Source: JBFLXB01 sp964570625
GTDB lineage: Bacteria > Nitrospirota > Nitrospiria > 2-01-FULL-66-17
Direction of reading: 5' to 3'
Assembly (NCBI GenBank): GCA_964570625.1
Contig: CAZMYW010000006.1
Location: 1 to 64,000 of the forward strand
DNA length: 64,000 bases
A model generated the notes under the pieces. It ran no database searches. It was not told where the DNA came from and saw only the letters and a program-made list of their open reading frames with translations. Positions 51,848 to 61,282 of the stretch are shown piece by piece (position 1 is the first letter of the stretch; the number at the start of each line of letters is the position of its first letter). The position numbers and the translations under genes were made by a program.

Positions 51848-53121
51848 TTAGGAGCACACCGCGCCAAACACGCGGACGCAATTCCGCCCGGCGTGTTTGG
51901 CTTCGTATAGGGCTTGATCGGCGCGATGAATGAACTCTTCCGGCGTGGGGGCGCGCGGTTCGTCGCGGCCTAAAGTGTGGACCCCGAAGCTGCACGTCGC
52001 TACGGCCTCGTCCGGAAGCAATCGTTCCTTTTCGACCTCGCCCCGAATCCGTTCAGCCATGGCCACGGCTTCCTCTTCGCCGGTTTGCGCCATCAAAATC
52101 ACGAACTCCTCGCCCCCGAGCCGCGTCACCGTGTCATACGCCCGCACGTATCGGGACAGCACCTGGGCCAGCCCGCGGAGGACGCGGCGCGGTCCAATTC
52201 GCCGACCATGATCTCGTTGAGATAGCGTCGGTTGTACAGGCTGGTCAAGGGATCTCGGATCGAGAGGGTCTTGATCTGTTCAAACGCCTGTTGTTTTTGA
52301 ATCGCCAGCACGGCCTGGGTGGCGAGCGGTTTCAACATGCTCAGGATGGACGGATTGAACGTGCGTGGCCTGAAATCGTCGACGTAGAGAATCCCCACCG
52401 GGCCGCGCTCCGAGATCAGCGGCAGGGCGATCAGGGAACGGATCCCCTCCTTGATCAACACGGGGTTCTGAAACGCCGGATAGTCCGCGATATTGGGGAC
52501 GACCACTGGTTCGGTCTGCTGCAGGATGTGTTCGGTCAGCCCGCCCGAGCGGACGGGGTACACCGCGTGATCCCGATAAAAACCCGACGAGAATCCCTTC
52601 GCCGCGACCAGGAAGAGCTCGTTCTTCTCATGATTGACAATGGATAGCGATCCGGAGGGCATCTCGGTGATGCGGGTTCCGCCCGTGACAATCGCTTCGA
52701 AGATTTGCTCCGGAGTCTGCGACTGCGACAACATGAGGTTGATGTCAGCCAACACTTGATGTTCCCGCAGGTACTCTCGCACCTGGATTTCTCGGTCCTC
52801 CAGGGTCTGGATGACGTTCCAGAGGAGATGGGAAACTTGTCCGGAGACGAGATCGAACGTGCGGCCGGAGAGCGCGGTCAGGCGAGCCTGCACCGCGGGA
52901 TTGCCGGTCAGGTCGAACACGAGGTCCACCTCACCGGTCGGCAATTCTTCGAGCGGCTTGTCGACGAAAACCGGCACCTTGGCCTGCCGCGCCAGGACCA
53001 GACCGGGAGCATTCGGGTCGCGATCATGGACTCCGACCACCGTGACCCAATCGAATTGGAGGAGCCGGCTCAACACGGCCTGGCCTCCTTTGCCGGCTCC
53101 AATGATCAACACCCTGACCAT
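51848..53121 (-). pseudogene. Rossmann-GAF-GGDEF diguanylate cyclase with internal deletion and frameshift
   Basis: The 5' part (from 53121) encodes a Rossmann NAD-binding-like domain (VRVLIIGAGKGGQAVLSRLL, about 1-110), a GAF domain (about 140-290) and the opening of a GGDEF domain (DPLTSLYNRRYLNEI). The frame then ends at 52126, whereas the rest (VLSRYVRAYDTVTRLGGEEF to the end) continues in another frame down to 51848. Comparing with normal GGDEF domains, about 30 residues that include the metal-binding D-x-D-x-FK-x-IND region are missing at the junction near 52165-52185. The product cannot make c-di-GMP. The N-terminal Rossmann module on a cyclase is itself unusual. An assembly error is an alternative. 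Confidence 0.8.
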
Positions 53122-53250
53122 CGATTCACTCCGATCCGATCGTCCTCTACCGTAGCCCAGAATCGGATATTGTCAACGCGCAAATAGCGACGGGCCACGG
53201 CTCAACCAACGCGGCGGATGGTCCCCTGCGTCACCGGGGGGGGCGAACGT

Positions 53251-53280
53251 TTGACTCGGCCCGAGAGCCTCAGATACAGT
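53251..53280 (+). promoter_or_regulatory. promoter upstream of the osmC remnant
   Basis: TTGACT (53251-53256), 18 bases and TACAGT (53275-53280). It probably now serves the lipoprotein gene at 53525. Confidence 0.5.
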
Positions 53281-53291
53281 GATGGGCTGGT

Positions 53292-53498
53292 GAAACCGAG
53301 GCCACGCGTACGGCGGAAGCGGTCTGGACCGCAGGGTTAAAAGACGGCAATGGCACGGTCAAACTCGGCAGCGGCGCGTATGAAAGGAACGACGCGGTGA
53401 AGTTTCGCGAGTATGCCGAGGCGGCCAAGGCCGGTCGCCCGGTCTCGCGCGCACTGGCCGGGGTGCCGATCGAGTTGGACGCCACGCTTACCGCGTAA
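53292..53498 (+). pseudogene. internally deleted osmC homologue
   Basis: One open frame of 68 codons joins the start of an OsmC protein (TRTAEAVWTAGLKDGNGTVKLGSGAYE) to its end (AAKAGRPVSRALAGVPIELDATL), omitting about 75 central residues. The catalytic cysteine of the CPVSKAL motif is arginine here, the central cysteine is in the missing part, and no start codon stands at the expected place (a TGA lies just upstream). It is a dead peroxidase gene. Confidence 0.75.
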
Positions 53499-53524
53499 CC
53501 GCGGCTCAACGAGGAGGGTTTGTC

Positions 53525-54070
53525 ATGCGAGGGATTCGACTGTTGCTGGCGTGTGTTCCGGTCCTGCTCGCCACGGGTTGTTCGACGCTGAATGCGGACT
53601 ATGACTATGACCCGGCCGTGGATTTTTCGACTCTTCACACCTTCGGCTGGTTGCCGAGGACTTCGGACTCATCGCTGCAGGCGTTGACCGCAAAGCGGAT
53701 TCAGAATGCGGTCAACGCCCAGCTCCAGGCCAAAGGACTGACACCGCAGGCCGACAATCCCGACTTTCTGATCGGCATGCAGGTATCGGGCAGGACCAAA
53801 GACGCGGGGTCGGTGGGTGTGGGCGCGTCGATCGGCATCCCGGTCGGCCCCGGCTCCATCTCCTTGGGCACGGGACGCAGCAAGAACAAGGAAGAGCAAG
53901 AAGGTACGCTGGTCCTGGACTTCCTGTCGCCCACCGATCGGTCGCTGCTCTGGCACGGCTCGGCGACCGGAACCGTCCACCCGGAAGCTCCGCCTGAAGA
54001 CCAGGAAAAACGGATCAACCAGGCGGTGGCGAAGATGTTGGAGAATTTCCCGCCTCAGCGAAAGAAGTAA
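53525..54070 (+). CDS. DUF4136-type lipoprotein
   Basis: 181 residues. Lipoprotein signal with lipobox LLATGCS, lipidated at C19. The mature part has the DUF4136 outline: DYDPAVDFSTLHTFGWLP, then ALTAKRIQNAVNAQLQAKGL and a glycine-rich strand pair, ending in NQAVAKMLENFPP. The role of the family is unknown; members are envelope proteins, often outer membrane. GGAGG seven bases before the ATG. It lies 26 bases after the osmC remnant and likely uses that gene's promoter. Confidence 0.85.
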   Translation: MRGIRLLLACVPVLLATGCSTLNADYDYDPAVDFSTLHTFGWLPRTSDSSLQALTAKRIQNAVNAQLQAKGLTPQADNPDFLIGMQVSGRTKDAGSVGVGASIGIPVGPGSISLGTGRSKNKEEQEGTLVLDFLSPTDRSLLWHGSATGTVHPEAPPEDQEKRINQAVAKMLENFPPQRKK

Positions 54071-54292
54071 CTCCCGGAATACTCCCGGCTCGGCGTTACG
54101 AATTTGCTCAGGGATTACGCCCGAAGCCCGTTTTCTCGCGGTTCCACCGGATTCTTGGTACCAAACCCCTCCACACCATCCTCCGCCCACTTCGAACTCT
54201 GAGGAAGCTCCCGTTGTCTTCGGCTGCGTCCGGACGGGAATCGGCTGACACTCGAGTCTGGTATCATCAACCATCCCCCCTGGAGGCGACAG

Positions 54293-55408
54293 ATGGTTCG
54301 ACCCTCGGTGCGACCTTGCAGGAAAAACAGGTGTGGATCTGGCATGCGGAGACCTACCACATCCCTGAAACTGTTGCTGACGGCTCTCAGCCTCGTGATG
54401 GGACTGAGCCAGGTCTCGTGCACCGGGCGCGGACCGCTTCAAGTCGGTGGCTGGGTTACCTACTGGGACTTTCAGCCGGGGCTGGAGTTGCTGCACCGCC
54501 ACCCGGGCGCTTTGAGCGACGTGTTCTTTTTTATCGCCCATCTCGACACAGACGGCCGTCCAGTGCTTGTCGATCCCACGCTCCCCGTCGACCAAGCAGT
54601 CGCCCGCGTCAAGGCCAATGGCGGACGCCCATGGCTGACTATCGTAAACGACATCAGGTCGGACCGAGGCGTCGCGCTGAAGGATCCACAGGTTGTCCAC
54701 GACGTCCTTGGCAGCACGGACCGGCGGGCCGCCCATCGCGCTGCCATCATCGAGCTGGTGTCGCAGTATGGGATGTCTGGCGTGGATATCGACTACGAGA
54801 ATCTCTGGGCCCGTGATCGAACATTGTTCACGACGTTCATCCGCGAATTAGCGGCCGACGCGCGCCGACGGGGCGTCTTGCTGTCCGTGACGGTTCAGCC
54901 CAAACTCGGCGAGCGCGGGTCCGACGGCCCGGGTGCGGCGGACTGGGGGGCCCTTTGCGCGACCGTCGATCGCCTCCAAATCATGCTGTACAACCTCCAC
55001 AGCCGAGCCACCGGTCCCGGCCCCATGGCCACCGGCCGATGGATCAGGGGCGTGTTGAGCTACGCGAACTCGCAGTGCGATCCCGAGCGCATCGTGCCGG
55101 CGTTAAAAATCAGCGGGATGCGTTGGGCGGACGACACGGTCGAAGGGGTGCAGTATGTTCAGGCGATGGCCTTGGTCCAAGAGCACAGCGCGTTGATCTC
55201 ACGGGACGCGGACGATCAGGTCCCACATTTTTCCTATCAGGCGGACGGCCGGTCCCACACCGTGTACTACGAGGACGCCGTCAGCCTGCGGGAGAAATTG
55301 GCCCTCATCCGGTCGCTCGGTTATCGGTCCGTGGCGCTGTGGAGTCTGGGGCGGCAGGATCCCGCATTGTTCCAGCCGCCGGCGTCCGGCGAGGCCGGCG
55401 ATCGTTAG
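54293..55408 (+). CDS. GH18-family glycosidase-like lipoprotein
   Basis: 371 residues. Long basic N-terminus, hydrophobic segment and a lipobox-like VSC with C43. The GH18 barrel follows, with SGVDIDYEN at 162-170: the catalytic E169 and the two preceding aspartates are present, while the first aspartate of DxxDxDxE is serine. It resembles the YaaH-type glycosidases. ATG at 54293 has GGAGG six bases upstream, though ATG 54344 would give a more ordinary signal peptide. A TGG-TATCAT extended -10 stands at 54259-54267. It is convergent with, and overlaps by four bases, the amino-sugar exopolysaccharide locus, so a matrix-cutting role is plausible. Confidence 0.83.
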   Translation: MVRPSVRPCRKNRCGSGMRRPTTSLKLLLTALSLVMGLSQVSCTGRGPLQVGGWVTYWDFQPGLELLHRHPGALSDVFFFIAHLDTDGRPVLVDPTLPVDQAVARVKANGGRPWLTIVNDIRSDRGVALKDPQVVHDVLGSTDRRAAHRAAIIELVSQYGMSGVDIDYENLWARDRTLFTTFIRELAADARRRGVLLSVTVQPKLGERGSDGPGAADWGALCATVDRLQIMLYNLHSRATGPGPMATGRWIRGVLSYANSQCDPERIVPALKISGMRWADDTVEGVQYVQAMALVQEHSALISRDADDQVPHFSYQADGRSHTVYYEDAVSLREKLALIRSLGYRSVALWSLGRQDPALFQPPASGEAGDR

Positions 55409-58400
55409 AATCGCAGGCTCACGGAGCCATCGAGCAGCCAACTCTGGTATCCCGGTGAGCGAGAGTAGTCCCATCCCAGCCGAGACTGAATTCGCTCGGT
55501 CCACGCCTGGACGGCTTCAACGGCCGTGTCGCTCACCAGGCGGTTGCCGCGCAGGGACTCATCTGCCCAGCCCGCCCCAGCCTCGCCCGACAGTTCCCAC
55601 CCCGAGGCCCATCGCCGCCGGTAGGCGACGATCCCACGCCCCACGGTCAGGTCTTCGGGTGTGTAGTACCGATTGGACTGCACGCGGGTGTCGCTGCGAG
55701 TAATCGCCAGACCCAGCCGCCACTCGGGCCACGGCGAGAGGACGCGCCGAACCGCGGCGCGGAGATCGAGGCGCACGTTTCCGTCGTCGTAGAACCGTTG
55801 CGAGCCGAACACGGAAGCATCCCACTCCGGGGCGGGGCGCACCAGATACGACGCGGCGTACCCTCGGCTCTGCAGCCCGATCTCGTGCGCGCGGACCGTA
55901 TCCACGTCCTCGGACGCCCACTGCAGTCGCAATTCATGGACGTCCGACTCGTACACACCCAGAAGCCACACGTTGACGCTGTTCGCACTCTGTTCGATAA
56001 ACCGGTCACGCACGTGCACGCGCAGGCTCAGTCGATTCGTGGCCTGCCACTCGACACCCGCGGTCACCTCGCGGCCCGAAAGATCCGGCAGGCCCTCCTC
56101 GGTGAAGCGAACCACGCCGGCTTCGGTCCAGAGCGTCACGGGACGGGTCAACGGATAACGCAACTGTACCGCGTCCCACCAGTTGGTACGGCCGTTGGAG
56201 TCCCGGAACATCCCGAGGCGCTCCGTCACGCGGGGCCGGTTTTCCCACAGAATACGCGTCATCAGATCGCGGCTTTCGCTGGATCGTTCTCCATAGAGCA
56301 TGGCGGTCTGGAGGTGATGTTGGGCCTCGCGAACCAGCCCTTGATGAAACGCCACGCTGGCGAGCTGGTACGCTCTCTCTCCGGCCAGCAGTGGGGTCTG
56401 TGCGTCGAGGCTTCGGAAAGCGGCTCGCGATTGCTCGTACCGCCCGCTCCAGGCCCACGACTTGCCGAGCTGCATCTGAGCGATATGGCGCGGATGGTGG
56501 GTGGCCAGGTGCTTGAGCAGTTTCTCGCCGTTCCAGGAGCGAGGGATGTTGAACCGGCGCAACATCCCCGACGCCGACGAATCCACCTCGTTGTACCCGC
56601 TCTGGTCCTGCACGAACCCGTAACGGAAATAGCGAAACAGCAACCGCTCGTTGAGGTCCGCGGCGTCCGGCTCATTGCCCGCGTTCTCTTGACCGGCCTC
56701 GGAGAACGGAAAGGCGTAGCCGACCACGCGCAGGCCCGCGACGTGATCCTTGAGCTGGCTGACCGTGTCTTGATAGTCCTGTTCCAACCGGCGCGCGTAC
56801 TCGTCCCGGGTCTCGAGCCGCTCCTGTCCCTCCAGCCACAGCCGGTTGACCAGAAACCCGCCCATCTGTTCAGTCTCGTCGATCGGAATCAGATCGTGGG
56901 CGTGATGGCCGTGTCCCTGGAGATCCCAGCGGCCGGTCTTGGCGTAGCGGCGGACCAGGTCCCAGTCCGCGAAGAACGGATGGTCGTCCAAAATCCTGGC
57001 GGTGGGTACGAACATCGTGGCTTTCATACCGTACTTGGCCAGGACCGGATCGCCGAGCTGAAACGAATCGATGCGGGCGTCGTCAAAGGTGATGAGGATC
57101 GGCTGCCGGGGAAACGGCTGTCGCCCTCCCATCATCTCGACCAACTCACGAAACGTAATCGCGGTGTAGCCCGCGTCGCGCAGCGCCCTGAGTTGGGACT
57201 CAAACAGGGCGACGGGCAGGTTCGCGCTGCGGGGATGCTCGCCCAGCCCGTGGTACAGCAGGATGGGAACGTAGTGCGCCGTGGGCGACGCCACGCGGGT
57301 GAACAACGCGCGCGCGTCGTCGCCCCGTCGCTGGGCAAGCAGAATGCGTGCCCGCTGTAACTGCACCTCGTAATCTTTGAAAAAGGTCGCGCGATTGCGC
57401 TCAAGCAGTTCGAGCGCCTCCCGCGGGCGGTCGGCCTCGATCAAGGTGTTGAGGAGGCCGATGAAGACCCGTCGATTGCGTGGGTATCGGGCCAAGAGGG
57501 CGGCGTACTCGCGGTAGGCCTCGTCGTACCGTTGGCCAAGACGTTGACTGTCCGCCGCGCTGATCAGAATCTCCAGGTGGTCGGGGTGTTTCTGCTTCGC
57601 CCGCTCGAGCGTGGCCTCGCTGTCCGCGATCATCCCTCGCTCGCGGTACAGCGTCGCCAGCTCGGTCCAGAACGCGGGTCGCTCGGGATAGGATTGGACC
57701 GCGAGTTCGTACCAGCGCGCGGACTCTCCCGTGTTGCCCTGAATCAGCGCGTCCTCGATCAAGAACCGCACCAAGGCTTCGTCGGGACCCTCGTTCGCAA
57801 TCGCTTCTTTGGCCGCGCTGAGGGCGGCGTCGTACTCGCCCAGGCTGTACCGCGATCGCAGCCAGTAATACCGCGCCCGGGGTGACCGGGAACCGAGCGT
57901 CAGCACCCTGCGCCATTGTGCTTCACCGGCGCGATAATCGTGGTATTGCATAAGCAGTTCGCCCCAGAAAAACTGGACACCGAGGTCCTGGGGATACGAC
58001 GCGGCCAAGCCGCGGGCGTAGCGTTTGGCCCGTTCGAACTGCCCGTCCCAGAACAACGCTTTCGCCAGTTTGAGCTGTTCGCCCGGCTGATCCGGAGCCA
58101 GGCGCAGACTGGTTTGGATGGTTTGAATCGCCGCGGGGTATTCCCGATGGGCCAGGTGGAGCTGGGTCAAGAGATTGTGGGCCTCCGCGCGACGAGGATA
58201 GAGCTCGGCGTATCGGGTCCAGATCTCCTCGCACTGCGCCCACCGAGCGGCGCGCCAGTAGGCCCAGCCCAGGTCCCGCAGCACGTCGGCCGACTCCGGG
58301 TCGTAGCCCAACGCCCGCTGATAGCGCTCGATGGCGTCGTCGAGTCGATCGGCTTGATACGCCGCGGCGCCCTGGAACGCGTAGATCCAGCCGAGCGCGC

Positions 58401-59361
58401 GCCTGATCTGCGCGCCGGACCCGGCGGTCTTGATTCGCTGCTCGAACCAGGCCGCGCCCTGCCGGGAACGGTCATGGCGGAGGAAGAGGTTCGCGACCCG
58501 CAGCGACCAATCCGTCTCGGCGGTGGACACTTCGAAAACCCGGTCCAACCACCCCAACGCTTGATCATCGCGCCCATCCTGGAACGCGAGATCGGCCAGG
58601 CGAAAGGCGATCTGGGGGAGGCGCGGTCCCGCGTCCCAGGCTTTTCGGTACCAGGTCCTGGCGCTGGAGGCGTCCCCGATCTCCCGCGACGCGTCGGCCA
58701 AATGGCGGTAGAGCTGCTCGGCATCGGGTTGAAGGGCCACCGCCTGCTTCCACGCGCTGATGGCTTGTCGCGTCTTCCCCTGTTTGCGCGTGGCCCATCC
58801 CAGATCGGCCAACAACTCCGCGTCGAGCGGATCCGTCTCGAGCTGTTTCAGATAGGAGAGCTCCGCGGCGTGGTACTCGCGAGCCGCCTGGTCTCGGTGT
58901 CCCAAAACTTCATGGATCCTGGCGATCCGAAACAGGATCTGCGGTTGGTCGGGAACCGCGAGCAGACTGTCTCGGTATCGTGCCAGCGCCTGGTCCCAGG
59001 CCCGCCGGTCCGCGAAGATCGCCCCGATTTCGTTGATGACCTCCACCGTGTCTGGCTCGATCTTGAGCACGGTCTCCCAGATGCCGATCGCCTTGTCGTC
59101 CTGGTCCAGCCGGCGATGGGCCCATCCGAGGTTTTCCCAGGCTTTGAGCAACCCCGGATCGAGTTGCGTCGCTTCTCGAAGCGCACCCACCGCCTCTTCA
59201 AACTGTCCGCTTCGATACAGTTCGGCTCCGCGGTCCAGGGCCTCCTGCCCCGGCGACGCGCTCCAAGCCGGCGCGCCGAGTTGGAGCGCCGACCACGCCA
59301 TCAACACGAGCACCCAGCCGGTACGCCCGGACACACGGCGGCGGGGATCAGCGGCTCGCAT
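55405..59361 (-). CDS. TPR-polysaccharide deacetylase-outer-membrane barrel fusion (PgaA/PgaB-like)
   Basis: 1318 residues. Signal peptide (about 1-36), a long TPR solenoid (about 40-690), a NodB-type deacetylase (about 700-960) and more TPR-like helices leading to a C-terminal beta-barrel (about 1100-1318, ending SLRF). The deacetylase keeps both aspartates of TFDD (D760, D761) and the GHGHHAHD histidines. This unites PgaA (export porin with TPRs) and PgaB (N-deacetylase) in one chain, placing the deacetylase between solenoid and pore. The ATG at 59361 overlaps the upstream gene by 14 bases and begins a good signal peptide; the frame extends far upstream but that is shadow. Third gene of the minus-strand operon. 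Confidence 0.85.
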   Translation of the reverse strand: MRAADPRRRVSGRTGWVLVLMAWSALQLGAPAWSASPGQEALDRGAELYRSGQFEEAVGALREATQLDPGLLKAWENLGWAHRRLDQDDKAIGIWETVLKIEPDTVEVINEIGAIFADRRAWDQALARYRDSLLAVPDQPQILFRIARIHEVLGHRDQAAREYHAAELSYLKQLETDPLDAELLADLGWATRKQGKTRQAISAWKQAVALQPDAEQLYRHLADASREIGDASSARTWYRKAWDAGPRLPQIAFRLADLAFQDGRDDQALGWLDRVFEVSTAETDWSLRVANLFLRHDRSRQGAAWFEQRIKTAGSGAQIRRALGWIYAFQGAAAYQADRLDDAIERYQRALGYDPESADVLRDLGWAYWRAARWAQCEEIWTRYAELYPRRAEAHNLLTQLHLAHREYPAAIQTIQTSLRLAPDQPGEQLKLAKALFWDGQFERAKRYARGLAASYPQDLGVQFFWGELLMQYHDYRAGEAQWRRVLTLGSRSPRARYYWLRSRYSLGEYDAALSAAKEAIANEGPDEALVRFLIEDALIQGNTGESARWYELAVQSYPERPAFWTELATLYRERGMIADSEATLERAKQKHPDHLEILISAADSQRLGQRYDEAYREYAALLARYPRNRRVFIGLLNTLIEADRPREALELLERNRATFFKDYEVQLQRARILLAQRRGDDARALFTRVASPTAHYVPILLYHGLGEHPRSANLPVALFESQLRALRDAGYTAITFRELVEMMGGRQPFPRQPILITFDDARIDSFQLGDPVLAKYGMKATMFVPTARILDDHPFFADWDLVRRYAKTGRWDLQGHGHHAHDLIPIDETEQMGGFLVNRLWLEGQERLETRDEYARRLEQDYQDTVSQLKDHVAGLRVVGYAFPFSEAGQENAGNEPDAADLNERLLFRYFRYGFVQDQSGYNEVDSSASGMLRRFNIPRSWNGEKLLKHLATHHPRHIAQMQLGKSWAWSGRYEQSRAAFRSLDAQTPLLAGERAYQLASVAFHQGLVREAQHHLQTAMLYGERSSESRDLMTRILWENRPRVTERLGMFRDSNGRTNWWDAVQLRYPLTRPVTLWTEAGVVRFTEEGLPDLSGREVTAGVEWQATNRLSLRVHVRDRFIEQSANSVNVWLLGVYESDVHELRLQWASEDVDTVRAHEIGLQSRGYAASYLVRPAPEWDASVFGSQRFYDDGNVRLDLRAAVRRVLSPWPEWRLGLAITRSDTRVQSNRYYTPEDLTVGRGIVAYRRRWASGWELSGEAGAGWADESLRGNRLVSDTAVEAVQAWTERIQSRLGWDYSRSPGYQSWLLDGSVSLRF

Positions 59362-61279
59362 AGACCGGATGTGAGGAGGACAACGCGGGGTTCTCGCCGG
59401 TCGCCAACAGGAATCGGCGTCCCTGTCCACGGAGACGTCGCTCCACCTGAGCCACCGCCGCTTCGAATCCCCGTTGATCAGAAGGAGACAGACCAGCCGG
59501 ATCGACCCGGAGCCCGCCCCACCCTTCACCCTGCACCCGGGCGACCACATCGGCGGCCCACCCGGCCGGCCTCCGGGGCCCCTCACCCGACGAGCCCACC
59601 GGCTCGGCCTCGTCCCTCGGCAGGAGACGAATGGTGGGCACCAACTCCCACCCGTAACGATGGGAGAGGATCGAGAACAGCTCCCGATCGAAGCCGACCT
59701 CGTGCAGGTCGTCTCCGGCGACCACCGCTGCCAGAGGAGAGACTGCCGCAATGGAGCGCGCGTCGCGGATCAGGGCCTGCACCTCCGCCTGCGTGGGCCG
59801 CGCGCTCACAACGCGGACGTCGAAGGGATACCGGGACAGAGTCAAACGAGCCAATCGGACCTGCGCCACCGGCTCGGTTCGCCAACCCACCACGCCGACG
59901 TTTCCCCGCCACGCGCCGGGCAGGTACACCGGACGGTCGGCCAGAGGGCGCCCGTCCCACTCCGCCCACACGCCTGAACCCCGTTTGACCAATGTGAGAT
60001 GGTGCCATGCGTGCGGTTCGATGCCACCCGGGAATGTGGCGAGCGTCTCGCTCACGGTCCCCCACTCAAGCCGCTGGAGGTAGACCGCCCGATCGTGGCC
60101 GCCCCAACGCCACGCCTCGCCGGGACGCGTCGTCGACTCTTGAACGATCCACACTTCGGTCCCGTCGGTCCGGACATCGGCTTCGAGGACCCAGTCGCTG
60201 GTCCACTGGCTCCCGGGCAGCCACACGTCGACTCGCGGGGTACCCGTCATGATCAGCTCCTCGTTTTCCACGCGGGCCAGACCGGCTCCGGACGCCCACG
60301 CGGAGAAACCGACCCCGTCGGGGGACTTGGCCGGGGGATCGCTCAGGGCCGCGTGGACGCGTCGCATCAAGAGGTCACGGGACCAGGTTGGATCGACTCG
60401 GAGCCGTTTGAGGCGATGCGGATCGGACTCCCGGTCATTGACTCCGAACCGGTCGTCGACGAACCCGAGCGAGTACCCGGCGGTCATCGCGTCGTGATTG
60501 ACCTGATAGACGTCGCGCCCGCCGGCTGCGCCCGAGAAGCCGATCCGCGACGCGCACGCAAGCACTTGGTAAGCCCGCAGGTGGGATTCGATCACCTGTT
60601 TACTCTCCTCGTAGTCCCGGCGCACGCGCGCCGTGAACTCCTCCCACGTCTCCACGCGTCCTGCCTCGGCGAGCCATTTTCGATCGGCCAGAAACGACCC
60701 CGCGGCGCCTCGATCATCGATCAGGATCGGATCGTGACTGAGATGACCCTGCGCGCCGATCTCCCACACCCCGCTGTCCACCATGCGCTGGGTGCGATCC
60801 CAATAGATGAAAGCAGGGTCGCGGCGCACCTGGCGATTGCTCACCAGGAACATCACGGCCCGCCACCCCATGTTGCGAAGGACGGGATCCGCCGCGGCGT
60901 ACGTATCCAGGTAGCCGAAGTCGAACGTCAGGAGGATGGGCTTGGACGGGAGTGGCTGCCCCCGGTGATAGAAGGCGGCCAGTTCGCGTAACGTGATCGG
61001 CTGAAACCCTTCACGACGGAGGCTTTCCAGGTGCTCACGCAGGATGGCTGGGTCGAGATGGCTGTCCGCTCCTCGATCGCTGACGCGGTCGAAAGCCAGC
61101 ACCACGATCCGTGGATCGGTGGACCGGGCCGCGGCGGGGTCCGGAGGCGGTACCGCGGCATGGTGCAACCCCCAATAACCGCCGGCGACGGACACTATCG
61201 TCGCCACGAACAGGACCAGCCACGCGCGACGATCCTCTTTGAATGTCCGCGCCGAGTGCGGTGTGGTTTGGTCGGACAC
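59348..61279 (-). CDS. membrane-anchored deacetylase-like protein with jelly-roll domain, metal site altered
   Basis: 643 residues: one N-terminal anchor (about 19-42), a NodB-like domain (about 55-300), a lectin/LamG-like beta-sandwich (about 325-480) and a C-terminal region (about 490-640) resembling the end of PgaB. The metal/catalytic motif reads TFDFG: D120 is kept but the second aspartate, a metal ligand, is F121. The GHLSHD histidines remain. It may be a non-catalytic polymer-binding partner. GTG start three bases after the synthase stop; the end overlaps the next gene. Confidence 0.8.
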   Translation of the reverse strand: MSDQTTPHSARTFKEDRRAWLVLFVATIVSVAGGYWGLHHAAVPPPDPAAARSTDPRIVVLAFDRVSDRGADSHLDPAILREHLESLRREGFQPITLRELAAFYHRGQPLPSKPILLTFDFGYLDTYAAADPVLRNMGWRAVMFLVSNRQVRRDPAFIYWDRTQRMVDSGVWEIGAQGHLSHDPILIDDRGAAGSFLADRKWLAEAGRVETWEEFTARVRRDYEESKQVIESHLRAYQVLACASRIGFSGAAGGRDVYQVNHDAMTAGYSLGFVDDRFGVNDRESDPHRLKRLRVDPTWSRDLLMRRVHAALSDPPAKSPDGVGFSAWASGAGLARVENEELIMTGTPRVDVWLPGSQWTSDWVLEADVRTDGTEVWIVQESTTRPGEAWRWGGHDRAVYLQRLEWGTVSETLATFPGGIEPHAWHHLTLVKRGSGVWAEWDGRPLADRPVYLPGAWRGNVGVVGWRTEPVAQVRLARLTLSRYPFDVRVVSARPTQAEVQALIRDARSIAAVSPLAAVVAGDDLHEVGFDRELFSILSHRYGWELVPTIRLLPRDEAEPVGSSGEGPRRPAGWAADVVARVQGEGWGGLRVDPAGLSPSDQRGFEAAVAQVERRLRGQGRRFLLATGENPALSSSHPVYASR

Positions 61280-61282
61280 GGC

